DNA from: Lactobacillus sp. CBA3606
Lineage (GTDB): Bacteria; Bacillota; Bacilli; Lactobacillales; Lactobacillaceae
Direction of reading: 5' to 3'
DNA length: 64,000 nt
Assembly (NCBI RefSeq): GCF_002970935.1
Contig: NZ_CP027194.1
Span: forward strand, 1,178,001 to 1,242,000
Of the stretch, positions 26,744-34,863 are shown piece by piece. Position 1 is the stretch's first letter; the number at the start of each line of letters is the position of its first letter. The notes below the pieces were generated by a model. It was given only the letters and a program-made list of their open reading frames with translations, was not told the DNA's origin and searched no databases. The position numbers and the translations under genes were made by a program.

Positions 26744-26767
26744 ATTCTTATATTCGAATATTAGAAT
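26744..26767. promoter_or_regulatory. 24-bp palindromic operator upstream of tetR
   Basis: Inverted repeat with 11 of 12 pairs matched, centred on TATTCGAATA. The same motif recurs at 27163-27186 with two differences. AT-rich TATTCRAATA cores are typical of ArsR/SmtB targets. Confidence 0.72.
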
Positions 26768-26816
26768 GCAATAGACCGAAAGCAACGCTGCTCCCACGGC
26801 AACGCCTGGACTAATC

Positions 26817-27146
26817 TTACTGTAAATATGGCTTTTGCTTCAAATCTTCCCGTAACGTATGAATTAAATGTTCGACTTTAGTTAGTGGACCGTCAAAAGT
26901 CACGTGATAATAATTACGTGTCCCCTGCCGTTCAACACTGACAAAATGATGATCTTTTAACGCCTTAAGTTGATGGGAAACGGCTGGTTGTGAAATTTGC
27001 ATAATTTTAGTCAACTCACCAACTGTTAATCCCTTAGCATGCTGCGTTAACTCAATCATGATCTGCTGTCGGCGTTCGTCCGCCAGCACTTCAAAAATCG
27101 GAATTGTCTCGCGGAACTCTTTCAGTGCCGCCTCGTTTCGGTCCAT
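26817..27146 (-). CDS. ArsR family transcriptional regulator
   Basis: 109 residues. Winged helix with the core VLADERRQQIMIELTQHAKGLTVGELTKIMQISQPAVSHQLKALKDHHFVSVERQGTRNYYHV. None of the usual metal-binding Cys pairs of ArsR/CadC/CzrA is present, so it may sense something other than a soft metal. Start ATG 27146 has GAAAGGGG 8 bases upstream; a longer frame to 27176 would overlap the operator. Divergent from a small membrane protein gene and upstream of tetR-yhgE. Confidence 0.9.
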   Translation of the reverse strand: MDRNEAALKEFRETIPIFEVLADERRQQIMIELTQHAKGLTVGELTKIMQISQPAVSHQLKALKDHHFVSVERQGTRNYYHVTFDGPLTKVEHLIHTLREDLKQKPYLQ

Positions 27147-27162
27147 GTTAAAGGCCCCTTTC

Positions 27163-27186
27163 ATTCTTCTATTCAAATATTAGAAT
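27163..27186. promoter_or_regulatory. second copy of the 24-bp operator, upstream of arsR
   Basis: Matches 22 of 24 bases of the site at 26744-26767. It lies directly before the arsR ribosome site, which suggests autoregulation by the ArsR protein and joint control of the tetR-yhgE unit. Confidence 0.7.
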
Positions 27187-27282
27187 GTATCAATGTTAAC
27201 CCGAATCAATCATTTTTGCAACACTTCATTTAAATTGTCTGATTCTAAAACAACTCCTGATAATTGCGCTGTTTATTAGCAA

Positions 27283-27296
27283 TGATAGCGATTACA
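27283..27296. promoter_or_regulatory. candidate cre (CcpA) site
   Basis: TGATAGCGATTACA, one mismatch from TGWAANCGNTNWCA, 33 bases before the start of the 87-residue membrane protein gene. Confidence 0.5.
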
Positions 27297-27328
27297 ATCA
27301 AAAGTAATTAATTAGGAGGTGTCACCTC

Positions 27329-27592
27329 ATGAAACCATTACGTCAAGATGCTATTATTCAACGTTTATTACTCGTCACCGGGGTTTGGCTGATTGTACAA
27401 CTCATCCTACTCCCTTATACCTTGCATCAAAATGATACCGTATTACTTTTTTCCAGCTTTGCATTACTCGCCATTATGGTCGGTATTTTAGGGTTCGATA
27501 GTTATCGTGCTTGGAAACAACGCCTGAACTGGGCCTTTGCTGGCATTGATCTGCTACTTTTAATCGTCATCGCGAGCTTACTATTATGGTGA
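27329..27592 (+). CDS. small membrane protein with three TM segments
   Basis: 87 residues with three hydrophobic helices (about 12-28, 37-55 and 68-87). No recognised family. A near-ideal TTAGGAGGTG ribosome site precedes ATG 27329. Divergent from arsR; a cre-like site upstream hints at carbon catabolite control. Convergent with the PTS gene, with which it shares a terminator. Confidence 0.75.
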   Translation: MKPLRQDAIIQRLLLVTGVWLIVQLILLPYTLHQNDTVLLFSSFALLAIMVGILGFDSYRAWKQRLNWAFAGIDLLLLIVIASLLLW

Positions 27593-27642
27593 CCTCGTCC
27601 AATCAGCCGATTTGGCAGGAAATTCAAATCCTTTTTATGACT

Positions 27643-27680
27643 AAAAGCCCGCTAATCACTTAAGGTTAGCGGACTTTTTT
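27643..27680. terminator. bidirectional terminator
   Basis: GCCCGCTAATC / GGTTAGCGGAC stem with wobble pair and flanking A and T tracts, between convergent genes. Confidence 0.82.
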
Positions 27681-27686
27681 ACTGAC

Positions 27687-28931
27687 CTATTCTACTTTAG
27701 TTGCCGTGACTTCTTTAGTTAACATCTGTTGTTCAGCGACTTTGAAGAATGGATAATAAGCCGCACCGGCGATGACCAGTTCAATCGCTGACCAAACAGC
27801 GGCCCGCCAATCCCAACCAGTGGCCATTAGCGGTCCGATAATTGGGGGCATTGTCCAAGGAACCATCGCAACTGGGGCTGAAATCCAGCCAATGGCAATC
27901 AAGAGATACGACAAAGTAGCCAATACTAACGGCACAACGATAAATGGAATCATCGTGATGGCATTCATCACAATCGGGAACCCGAATATAACGGGTTCAT
28001 TAATTTCAAATAAGGCACTTGGAAAAGCGACTTTACCTAGGTCCCGATAAGTTTTGCTCCGCGAAAACAGCATTAAAGCGACTAAGGTAATCGTTGCACC
28101 GGTCCCGCCAACATTAACATAAAGGCTTGAAAAACCAGCAGCGGTCACATATGGTAAGGGCTGATGATGTGCCAAAGCAGTACCGTTGGCCGCTAAAAAT
28201 TGTAAGAAAATCGGGTCGGCAATCCCTTCTAGTGTCATATCACCATGAATCCCGCAAACCCACAATAGACTAACCAGTAAGGTATAAACCAGAATTCCTG
28301 GTAACGTATTCATAGCGAATAGTAATGGATGAAAAATTGTCTGGACAATCTGATTAATATCAATGTGTAGCGGCATCCGTACAACCCAGAATAATACTAA
28401 AATAACAAATCCTGGGAAAAGGGCAACGAATGAATTAGAAACTGCCGTGGGAACTCCGGCTGGCAATTTGATGACAATGTTGCGTTTAACAAAGAAATTA
28501 AAAATAGATACGGCAATAAATGCCGTAATAATGGCAGTAAATAAACCCGATGAAGCGAAGTTGGCTGTATCTAAGGTAAACTTATCATTAAAGGAACTGA
28601 TAATAAACGCCATAGTTGCCAAGCCAGCACCTGATAACGGGTCTATTTCAAGCGCTTTAGAAAGTTCATAACCAATACCAATGACAGCTAACAACGAAAT
28701 AATGCCAAATGAGCCATTAACCGCAACTCCAATCATATTAGTATATGGCTTAATAAAATTAGTCCACGCCGCAATTGGAATATTTCCAATAATTAGGAAA
28801 ACACTCCCACTAATAATGGCCGGTAAAGTGAGTACTAACCCATTCCGGACCGACACTAAATATTTATTATTCCCCACTTTAGCCATCGGTGGCATCAACG
28901 TATTTTGAAGCCAATCCATAAAATGTTGCAT
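27687..28931 (-). CDS. PTS sugar transporter subunit IIC, cellobiose/lactose (Lac) family
   Basis: 414 residues with about ten membrane helices; the phrases GNNKYLVSVRNGLVLTLPAIISGS, NPVIFGFPIVMNAI-type (here EINEPVIFGFPIVMN) and PWTMPPIIGPLMATGWDWRAAVW are diagnostic of EIIC of the Lac/Cel family (TIGR00410). It lacks EIIA and EIIB neighbours, so it must borrow them from elsewhere. Start ATG 28931 has GAGGAGGG 6 bases upstream. Substrate probably a beta-glucoside, cellobiose or related disaccharide. The terminator of a possible sRNA lies 220 bases upstream. Confidence 0.93.
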   Translation of the reverse strand: MQHFMDWLQNTLMPPMAKVGNNKYLVSVRNGLVLTLPAIISGSVFLIIGNIPIAAWTNFIKPYTNMIGVAVNGSFGIISLLAVIGIGYELSKALEIDPLSGAGLATMAFIISSFNDKFTLDTANFASSGLFTAIITAFIAVSIFNFFVKRNIVIKLPAGVPTAVSNSFVALFPGFVILVLFWVVRMPLHIDINQIVQTIFHPLLFAMNTLPGILVYTLLVSLLWVCGIHGDMTLEGIADPIFLQFLAANGTALAHHQPLPYVTAAGFSSLYVNVGGTGATITLVALMLFSRSKTYRDLGKVAFPSALFEINEPVIFGFPIVMNAITMIPFIVVPLVLATLSYLLIAIGWISAPVAMVPWTMPPIIGPLMATGWDWRAAVWSAIELVIAGAAYYPFFKVAEQQMLTKEVTATKVE

Positions 28932-28960
28932 CTGAATCCCTCCTCTATAATGGCTTAAGC

Positions 28961-29133
28961 GTAAGGGTCTCACCGGCTACTGTAAACCCTTACATTTCGT
29001 GATAAACCTATACCTATCGTTAGACTAACGTAGACCAAATTCCGCACAAGTAATTGGTACCTACAAATTTTCAGCAGACCTCATTATGTGAGCATCATTA
29101 GGATAACCTAGAACTTTTTTTACTTACCCTTAC
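28961..29133. promoter_or_regulatory. three copies of ACCCTTAC upstream of the PTS EIIC gene
   Basis: GTAAGGGT at 28961-28968 and ACCCTTAC at 28986-28993 form an inverted pair; a third ACCCTTAC is at 29126-29133. A separate perfect dyad, CGTTAG-A-CTAACG, lies at 29018-29030. Likely regulator sites for the PTS gene; identity unknown. Confidence 0.4.
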
Positions 29134-29152
29134 AGATCACTAATTTGACCAA

Positions 29153-29290
29153 CAAAAAAACGCCTAACCAATTAGTCAGACGTTCCAAGGGGATCGTACA
29201 ATCACACGATCGTATCACAATCACTGGTTGGGAGACCACTGATTGCTATGGAAAAGCCACTAGTCGTTCTGGGAAGGATTAACTAGTGAT
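29153..29290 (-). ncRNA. candidate small RNA with three UCCC motifs
   Basis: About 135 nt on the minus strand, no ORF or start codon with a ribosome site. A TTGACA -35 (29317-29322) with a weaker TAAATC -10 at 17-bp spacing precedes it. Helices: CACTAGT/ACTAGTG; a 10-bp arm AATCAGTGGT/ACCAGTGATT closed by the loop CUCCCA; GATCGT/ACGATC; then an intrinsic terminator AACGTCTGAC / GGTTAGGCGTT with T7. UCCC lies in loop 1 (CCUUCCCAG), in loop 2 and between helix 3 and the terminator (AUCCCC). C-rich loops in Firmicute sRNAs such as LhrC or RsaE pair with ribosome sites. Confidence 0.6.
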
Positions 29291-29553
29291 TGAGATTTAG
29301 ATTGTTAAGCGCTACTTGTCAATATAAAATAAAACGAATAAATTGCTATTAACGGCGGTAAGCAACGCTATGTCTAATAGTATAAACGCATTTTAAAACT
29401 TGACCAGCATCGATTCAACCAGTCTGTCGCGGAATACGACAATTTTCATAAATTGTCTTTCCAACGCAATTGAGGATTGCTGTTTTATCGCCAATGGCAG
29501 CGGTTAATGCTACAATCAATTTGTTACCATTAATCTATCTTGGAGATGACTTG

Positions 29554-30021
29554 ATGCAATCACAACTTTACCCTTATCTCACTTTTGAAAACGCCAAGAC
29601 AGCCATTGCTTACTATCAACGGGTCTTTGGTGCCACTGACATTTATCGCCTTAGTCCTAAGCCTGAACAAGCGCAACAATTTGGCCTGCCCGCTGACGCC
29701 GACCTCAATAATCTCACCATGCACGCTGGCTTTTCAATTCTAGGGACTAAATTTGAATGTGCGGATGCCTTTCAAGGAACGCCTAAACCGTCCGCACAAA
29801 TTACGCTCATGTTGGATATTAATAGTGAAGATGCGGCTAGTGCCCAAGCAGCGACTGCCTTTTATCAACGGCTCGTTGATTCCGGTGAAGTCACCATCAC
29901 CATGCCATTTGAAACGCAGTTCTGGGGTGGTAAAATGGGCCAATTCACGGATGCTTTTGGCATTACTTGGATGTTACACACATCGCCTTGGTCAATTGCC
30001 GCTGACCATCAACCCTCATAG
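29554..30021 (+). CDS. VOC family protein, PhnB-like
   Basis: 155 residues of glyoxalase/bleomycin-resistance fold. YPYLTFENAKTAIAYYQRVFGATDIYRLS and the C-terminal WGGKMGQFTDAFGITWMLH are typical of the PhnB/YjdN-like (3-demethylubiquinone methyltransferase-like) group. The start is ATG 29554, with GGAG 8 bases in front; a longer frame from 29470 has no ribosome site. Metal and substrate unknown. Terminator follows. Confidence 0.88.
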   Translation: MQSQLYPYLTFENAKTAIAYYQRVFGATDIYRLSPKPEQAQQFGLPADADLNNLTMHAGFSILGTKFECADAFQGTPKPSAQITLMLDINSEDAASAQAATAFYQRLVDSGEVTITMPFETQFWGGKMGQFTDAFGITWMLHTSPWSIAADHQPS

Positions 30022-30032
30022 ACACTTTTAGT

Positions 30033-30066
30033 AACGCTTTTGGCTAACAGCCAGAGGCGTTTTTAG
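30033..30066 (+). terminator. intrinsic terminator after the VOC gene
   Basis: AACGC with inner GGCT / AGCC and GCGTT arms, then a T-run. Confidence 0.82.
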
Positions 30067-30109
30067 TCACTAAATCCTGGCCCGTGAACAAAAGTCAGTT
30101 TGTGTCGTA

Positions 30110-30153
30110 AAAAAGATTGGCACTCATTCTCAAAACCAGAATGACCGCCAATC
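30110..30153 (-). terminator. intrinsic terminator after the nuclease gene
   Basis: GATTGGC and TCATTCT arms pair with AGAATGA and GCCAATC around a 7-base loop; T-run on the minus strand. Confidence 0.9.
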
Positions 30154-30208
30154 TCAGGTTAATACGCACAAACGAGCCAACTTTTTGGTCCTTGTGTACA
30201 CTGATTAC

Positions 30209-31138
30209 TTACTGTACCGCTTTTTTGACAAATTTATACCCGTACTTATATAACTCTTTTTCAACTTGTTTAGACGTTGTCGTCTGACTGGTTGACCGAT
30301 TAGCAGCAGTATTGGTGCTACTGTTAATTCGGTCAGCACCAGCCACCTGCATCGTCGCATCCGCTTTACCGCGTCCGGTGGCATAGTCGAAACTCACACC
30401 GGGCTCAACATTCCAAATATAAACATTGAAATTGACACTGCCATCCGTTGAAATCGCTTGTGACCAGTAACCACGTGGCATTAATTCATTCCCACGAAAA
30501 ACCGTAGTCACCCGATAGATGACTTTCTTACCTTGTTCTAAAGCCGTTCGAACTTGGTTCTCATAAATCTGCATGGTTTGCTGATTAGAATAGGCCGTTT
30601 GGGTCGCTAAGTTCTTAGGATTATCCAAGCTCCCCGCTTCACCAGCCTGATATTGCCCATCATTCGTCAAATTAAATGAAATAGTATAGGCAATTAAATG
30701 GCCCCGATTTTGCGGGTAAACCCGTTTACCATTAACCGTAATTGGTTGATTATGCCAACCTGTTGGGCTCCAGGTTTGTGCGGTACGGCCAGCAGACTTG
30801 CCTAGATTAGCCTGACTTAAATAAGCGGTATCGGTCGTTGTCCGGTTCAATTGATCGAGATTACCATAATCAATCTTTGACTTTTTCCATAAACTTGCTT
30901 GCAAGGTGCTTTTACCGCTATTAACTTTTATTGCTGCCGCACCACCGGACTGATAGGTTTGCTTTGCTAAGCTGGCATAGGTTCCCGCCACGGTCGAATT
31001 CGCCGGCGCACTTGCGGTTGTCGAGTGCGTCGAACTGGTATCACTTGTTAAGGTATCGATTGCCCGACATCCGCTGAGCACTAACATTAGCCCTAAAACG
31101 CCCAGTAATTGCCACCATCGCTGGCTTCTTTTTCTCAT
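30209..31138 (-). CDS. secreted DNA/RNA non-specific endonuclease, lipoprotein-anchored
   Basis: 309 residues. N-terminal hydrophobic stretch ending in the lipobox LSGC near residue 23, then a low-complexity linker (Thr/Ser/Ala) and the nuclease domain. The catalytic motif is NRGHLIAY (family DRGH), with Asn and Glu-containing NLATQTAYSNQQTM that coordinates the metal. Related to EndA (DNA-entry nuclease). Start ATG 31138 follows GGGGCGGGAA; an ATG at 31156 has no ribosome site. Role could be DNA scavenging or competence; no competence genes are adjacent. Confidence 0.92.
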   Translation of the reverse strand: MRKRSQRWWQLLGVLGLMLVLSGCRAIDTLTSDTSSTHSTTASAPANSTVAGTYASLAKQTYQSGGAAAIKVNSGKSTLQASLWKKSKIDYGNLDQLNRTTTDTAYLSQANLGKSAGRTAQTWSPTGWHNQPITVNGKRVYPQNRGHLIAYTISFNLTNDGQYQAGEAGSLDNPKNLATQTAYSNQQTMQIYENQVRTALEQGKKVIYRVTTVFRGNELMPRGYWSQAISTDGSVNFNVYIWNVEPGVSFDYATGRGKADATMQVAGADRINSSTNTAANRSTSQTTTSKQVEKELYKYGYKFVKKAVQ

Positions 31139-31217
31139 TATACATTCCCGCCCCATCTTTTTTAACTACTGTATCTATGATACCGTATTTTAGATAGGGG
31201 AACAAATGTTTTATTAA

Positions 31218-31763
31218 TTATTCTGACTGACGTAATTTTTTCCAATCTGTGCGTAAAATACCGTACTTCACTGAATCATAATAATGCCCCTGCCAGTAAC
31301 GCACTTGCGGCATCCGAGCTTCTAAGTTGAGCCCCACCGCAACTGCCAATTGCATCATTCGCTGATTGCCAGACCAAGTGGTTAACCCCAGATGTGGCAC
31401 GGTCATGGTTGCAAACAAATGGTCTAACCATAAGGTCAACGCTTGCCGGCCGACCTGGTGTCCCCAGACCTGATTATCATAAATAATAATTCCTACCTCT
31501 AGCCAATGTTGCAAGTCACCATCGACGAAATGATAATTAACCCCACCGACCAGTGTTCCGTCGACGGTAATAATCCAATTGCGCGGGGTTATCACCCAAT
31601 CTCTCGGCCCAATGATTGTTTCAAAATCAGTTTGCTGTGGCAATTTATCATGAAAGTACGGCCCATTCCACTTTAACCATTCAGCTTGTGGATTACTGAA
31701 GCCGCGATGCCACAACTCACTTAGTTCCGTCATTTTAACAGGACGAATCTGTACCCCCGTCAT
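31218..31763 (-). CDS. GNAT family N-acetyltransferase
   Basis: 181 residues with the RimL/SpeG-like acetyltransferase fold: the acetyl-CoA loop is around VGHQVGRQALTLWLDHLF (Q/R-x-x-G pattern seen as WGHQVGRQAL), followed by GLTTWSGNQRMMQLAVAVGL and the C-terminal EARM-PQVRYWQGHYYDSVKYGIL. Substrate unknown. It starts 16 bases downstream of the alcohol dehydrogenase gene and probably shares its transcript. Confidence 0.9.
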   Translation of the reverse strand: MTGVQIRPVKMTELSELWHRGFSNPQAEWLKWNGPYFHDKLPQQTDFETIIGPRDWVITPRNWIITVDGTLVGGVNYHFVDGDLQHWLEVGIIIYDNQVWGHQVGRQALTLWLDHLFATMTVPHLGLTTWSGNQRMMQLAVAVGLNLEARMPQVRYWQGHYYDSVKYGILRTDWKKLRQSE

Positions 31764-31779
31764 TTTTACCCCTCCTTAA

Positions 31780-32733
31780 TTAAGGTAGGACGACGACTTT
31801 ACCAAAACTATGTTGGCTCGCTAAATAAGTATGTGCCGCTTGAATCTCAGCTAATTTAAACGTTTTGACGGGGCGCACGTCAATCTTTTTCTGGGCAATG
31901 ACTTGTAACAAGGCATCTAACCGTGGTTGATCCACATCGCCCGAATAAAAACTCGTTAAATAAGCCCCATTGGGGATGCGTGTGATTGGATCGAATTGAT
32001 CTAACGTCCAAACACCACCTAGTTGACCGGTCGAGCTCACAATTCCACCTGATTGCAAATGTTGCAACGAATCAGGTACCGTCGCTGGGCCAATTAAATC
32101 TAAAACACGGTCGAAACGTTGGTCCGTCGCTAGCTTGCCGTCGGTTTCGATAACGACTTCATCAAACCCATGTGCCAACATCAACGCCTTTTTAGCCAAG
32201 CTCCGACTGCTACCGACCACTTTTAAGTCCGGTTGCATGCCATGGGCTAGCTTAGCAGCACTCACGCCGACACCACTAGTCCCACCCCGAATGAGTAACG
32301 ATTGTTGCGGCGCTAATCTTAGTCCTAGCAACGCTCCATAAGCGGTATAAAAAGTTTCGGGAATCGCTGCCAGTTCAGCCCAACTTAACGTCGTCGTTAC
32401 CGGATAAAGTTGCGCATTCGGTACCAACACATAGTCGGCATAACTGCCATCAAAGGCCCGGCCCATTTCGCCCATTATCGAGATTGCAGTTTGCCCGATT
32501 GGCAGGCGCGTTGCATCCGTGGTTTCAGCAATCACCCCGACCGCTTCAATCCCCAAGATACGTGGGAACTTAACCGATGGCGACTTGCCTTGACGCGTAA
32601 ATATCTCAGAATGATTAATCCCAAAACCTTTGACCTGCAATAGGGACCAACCAGCCTTTAAAGTTGGCTTGGATACTTCAGTATAAGTTAAAACTTCCGG
32701 CCCACCTGGCTGGGTCACAACAACTGCTTTCAT
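31780..32733 (-). CDS. zinc-free MDR family NADP-dependent oxidoreductase
   Basis: 317 residues. GroES-like domain (VKGFGINHSEIFTRQG, LGIEAVGVIAETTD), then Rossmann motif LIRGGTSGVGVSAAKLA, typical of quinone oxidoreductases (zinc-binding-dehydrogenase-type catalytic Cys absent). Good GTGGAGG ribosome site before ATG 32733. Its promoter carries a perfect 7-3-7 dyad, so a dedicated repressor probably controls it. Confidence 0.9.
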   Translation of the reverse strand: MKAVVVTQPGGPEVLTYTEVSKPTLKAGWSLLQVKGFGINHSEIFTRQGKSPSVKFPRILGIEAVGVIAETTDATRLPIGQTAISIMGEMGRAFDGSYADYVLVPNAQLYPVTTTLSWAELAAIPETFYTAYGALLGLRLAPQQSLLIRGGTSGVGVSAAKLAHGMQPDLKVVGSSRSLAKKALMLAHGFDEVVIETDGKLATDQRFDRVLDLIGPATVPDSLQHLQSGGIVSSTGQLGGVWTLDQFDPITRIPNGAYLTSFYSGDVDQPRLDALLQVIAQKKIDVRPVKTFKLAEIQAAHTYLASQHSFGKVVVLP

Positions 32734-32749
32734 ATGACTACCTCCACTT

Positions 32750-32775
32750 GTAACTATTTTAGTTACATTAATTAT
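32750..32775 (-). promoter_or_regulatory. TATAAT promoter with a downstream dyad
   Basis: -10 TATAAT (32770-32775) on the minus strand with a possible TTGCGT -35 at 16-bp spacing. GTAACTA-N3-TAGTTAC (32750-32766) covers the transcription start and is a good repressor operator candidate, of the style used by HxlR or MarR proteins. Confidence 0.68.
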
Positions 32776-32823
32776 AACGAAAAGTGCGCCAGACGCAAGT
32801 CCAACACACTTTAATTCACTTAT

Positions 32824-34329
32824 TTAGTTCAGATGATGCTTTATATTCAAGCTATGTTGGCGTCGGCGGCCAACGCGGGACTGCCGAAAACCGAATACAT
32901 TGATGACTAAACCTAACACCAGTAACCCGAAAGCCAACCCCATAATGTGATGCAAGCCTGTATATAAGATTGCCCGCATCGCAGGTATCAACTGTACCGG
33001 TAACGTTCGCGCACTGGTCGCATCACTCAACTGATTCAACATCGTCATGGTGATGTTGCCATGTGCTTGCCGGACCCCCGTCGTTAATGCTTGGTTTAAG
33101 ACGACACTATAGATCGACGCCATAAAAGTCTGCCCTAGCATCCGCACCAACAGACTAAACGACGTCGCAATCGGCACATCGCGGTGTGCCGCCTGTTGTT
33201 GCACGCTCACTTGCAAAACTGTAAAACAAATCCCAATTCCGGCCCCTTGAAAGGCACCGGCTAGCAACAACCACCCATAACTCGTGTGCGCACTTGCTAC
33301 CACCAACAGCCCACATGAGATTAGCAAACTGGTAAAGCCAATCATGACAATCCGCCGTGTCGACCAGTTACGATCTAAGTTGGAACTCCATTGTGCACCC
33401 ATAAAGTTCGTAATTGATCCCGGAATCTGGGTCACACCACCGATCACTGCAGTGGTACCTAATAACCCTTGCGCCCACATTGGCACGTAAACGTTGAAGC
33501 CCACAAAGAAACCATAAATTAAAAAGAACATCCCAAAAGCTGCCACTAAATACCGGTTTTTAAATAAACGACTCGGAATAATCGGATCACTGGCCCGCCG
33601 TTCAACCACCAATAAGGCCCCTAATAGGCCAACCGCCAGGACTAGAATCAAGCCCACCCCCAAAGGGGCAATTTTACCGATCATTTCAATACCAACCAGT
33701 AGACTCACTAACCCACTCGTTAAACACATGGCACCTAAATAATCGACTTTCAAATGTGTTGCCGTGAGCTTAGGCGCTTGGTACAACCAATGAATGATTG
33801 CAATCGAAGCGAGACCAATTGGCACATTAATATAGAAGACCCAGTGCCAACCAAAGTTATCCACAATAAAGCCACCCACTAAGGGTCCAATAATTGCAGC
33901 GGTACTAAAACTGGCAGTAACATACCCAAATACCTTACCGCGTTTGACCGGATCTTGATAAATTTCCGCATAAATAATATACGGAATCGCAGTCATCCCC
34001 CCACTGCCGACCCCCATTACGGTCCGGGCAATAATCAGAAAGATAATATTAGGCGCTAAGCCTTCCAGCAAAGCCCCCAAAACAAAAATCAATGTTGAAA
34101 TCTGATACGCCCGTTTATTACCTACCCGCTCGCCAAACTTACTCCAAAGTGGCGTGGTTACGGCACCCCCTAATAAAAACACCGCAACAATCCACCCCAT
34201 GAGCTGAATCCCATGTAAATCACTAATAATTGCCGGTAACGCTGTACTAATAATGGTACTGTCCAAGCCATTCATCGCATTGGACAGCAGTAATGCAATC
34301 GTCACAATCATAACTACCCTTTTTGACAC
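32824..34329 (-). CDS. MFS transporter, DHA2 (EmrB/QacA) family
   Basis: 501 residues with fourteen membrane helices. Motif A (WSKFGERVGNKRAYQ), motif C-like glycines and the characteristic opening ALLLSNAMNGLDSTIISTALPAI mark the drug:H+ antiporter-2 family. A multidrug exporter is likely. The GTG at 34329 has GGGAGG 7 bases upstream; the in-frame TTG at 34344 lies before that site. It is not clear that it shares a transcript with the downstream dehydrogenase, which has its own promoter. A perfect TTATCCACA at 33857-33865 lies inside it, a lone match. Confidence 0.92.
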   Translation of the reverse strand: MSKRVVMIVTIALLLSNAMNGLDSTIISTALPAIISDLHGIQLMGWIVAVFLLGGAVTTPLWSKFGERVGNKRAYQISTLIFVLGALLEGLAPNIIFLIIARTVMGVGSGGMTAIPYIIYAEIYQDPVKRGKVFGYVTASFSTAAIIGPLVGGFIVDNFGWHWVFYINVPIGLASIAIIHWLYQAPKLTATHLKVDYLGAMCLTSGLVSLLVGIEMIGKIAPLGVGLILVLAVGLLGALLVVERRASDPIIPSRLFKNRYLVAAFGMFFLIYGFFVGFNVYVPMWAQGLLGTTAVIGGVTQIPGSITNFMGAQWSSNLDRNWSTRRIVMIGFTSLLISCGLLVVASAHTSYGWLLLAGAFQGAGIGICFTVLQVSVQQQAAHRDVPIATSFSLLVRMLGQTFMASIYSVVLNQALTTGVRQAHGNITMTMLNQLSDATSARTLPVQLIPAMRAILYTGLHHIMGLAFGLLVLGLVINVFGFRQSRVGRRRQHSLNIKHHLN

Positions 34330-34435
34330 CGAACTGCCTCCCAAAATAAATTAAAAATAATTCTAAAATAACCCATTGCTTTTAGGTTACACTATTTTAG
34401 CGTCAGGAGCCATCACGTTTTCTGAAAACTAAGCG

Positions 34436-34474
34436 TAAAAAAAGTCACCATCCCGGCTGAAGGGACAGTGACTT
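34436..34474 (-). terminator. intrinsic terminator of the suf operon
   Basis: AAGTCAC with TCCC / GGGA and GTGACTT arms; T-run on the minus strand. It lies 80 bases after the SufT-like gene. Confidence 0.88.
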
Positions 34475-34554
34475 AAACGACTAAGCGTGTTTAACTCTGA
34501 ACAAGACTTACTATAACGCATGGAACGCGTTTCAGGTCAAGCCAAATTAACGGT

Positions 34555-34863
34555 TCAAACCCCTAAAGTTAAGCGCGCGACTCTAGACATCCGGGCAATC
34601 GACCAAGCAGGTTCCCAAACAAGGTCAATCGTCACGGTCGTTACGCCAGCGATTGTAATCATCGCCGCAGTAATCCGCTCCGATAAAACGGCCGTTAATG
34701 GACAGCCCATCATCGTTAACGTCATGGTCACCACACAATGGCCTTGCGTATCTGTGGTCACCCCATAAATCAATCCGAGGCTCACCAAATCAACCCCTAA
34801 TTCAGGATCAATAACGGTCGCTAACTTGGCTAATCCGATCGTTTCAAAGCTTTCTGCTAACAT
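34555..34863 (-). CDS. sufT: MIP18 family (SufT/DUF59-like) Fe-S assembly protein
   Basis: 102 residues. DPELGVDLVSLGLIYGV and TMTLTMMGCPLTAVL are the two core motifs of the metal-sulfur cluster biosynthetic family (PF01883), with the single conserved Cys in MGCP. It sits as last gene of the suf operon, its ATG directly abutting the sufB stop. SufT relatives help mature Fe-S proteins under high demand; here it is missing the longer C-terminal CxxGC seen in some. Name is by context. Confidence 0.88.
   Translation of the reverse strand: MLAESFETIGLAKLATVIDPELGVDLVSLGLIYGVTTDTQGHCVVTMTLTMMGCPLTAVLSERITAAMITIAGVTTVTIDLVWEPAWSIARMSRVARLTLGV

Noticed and set aside
29153-29290. LicT/BglG-type antiterminator before the PTS gene
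   Set aside because: No ribonucleic-antiterminator consensus overlaps the terminator, and the terminator is 220 bases away from the PTS start with regulatory motifs in between.
33857-33865. Perfect TTATCCACA inside the DHA2 transporter gene as part of a DnaA cluster
   Set aside because: Isolated single match; about half a match is expected in a window of this size by chance.
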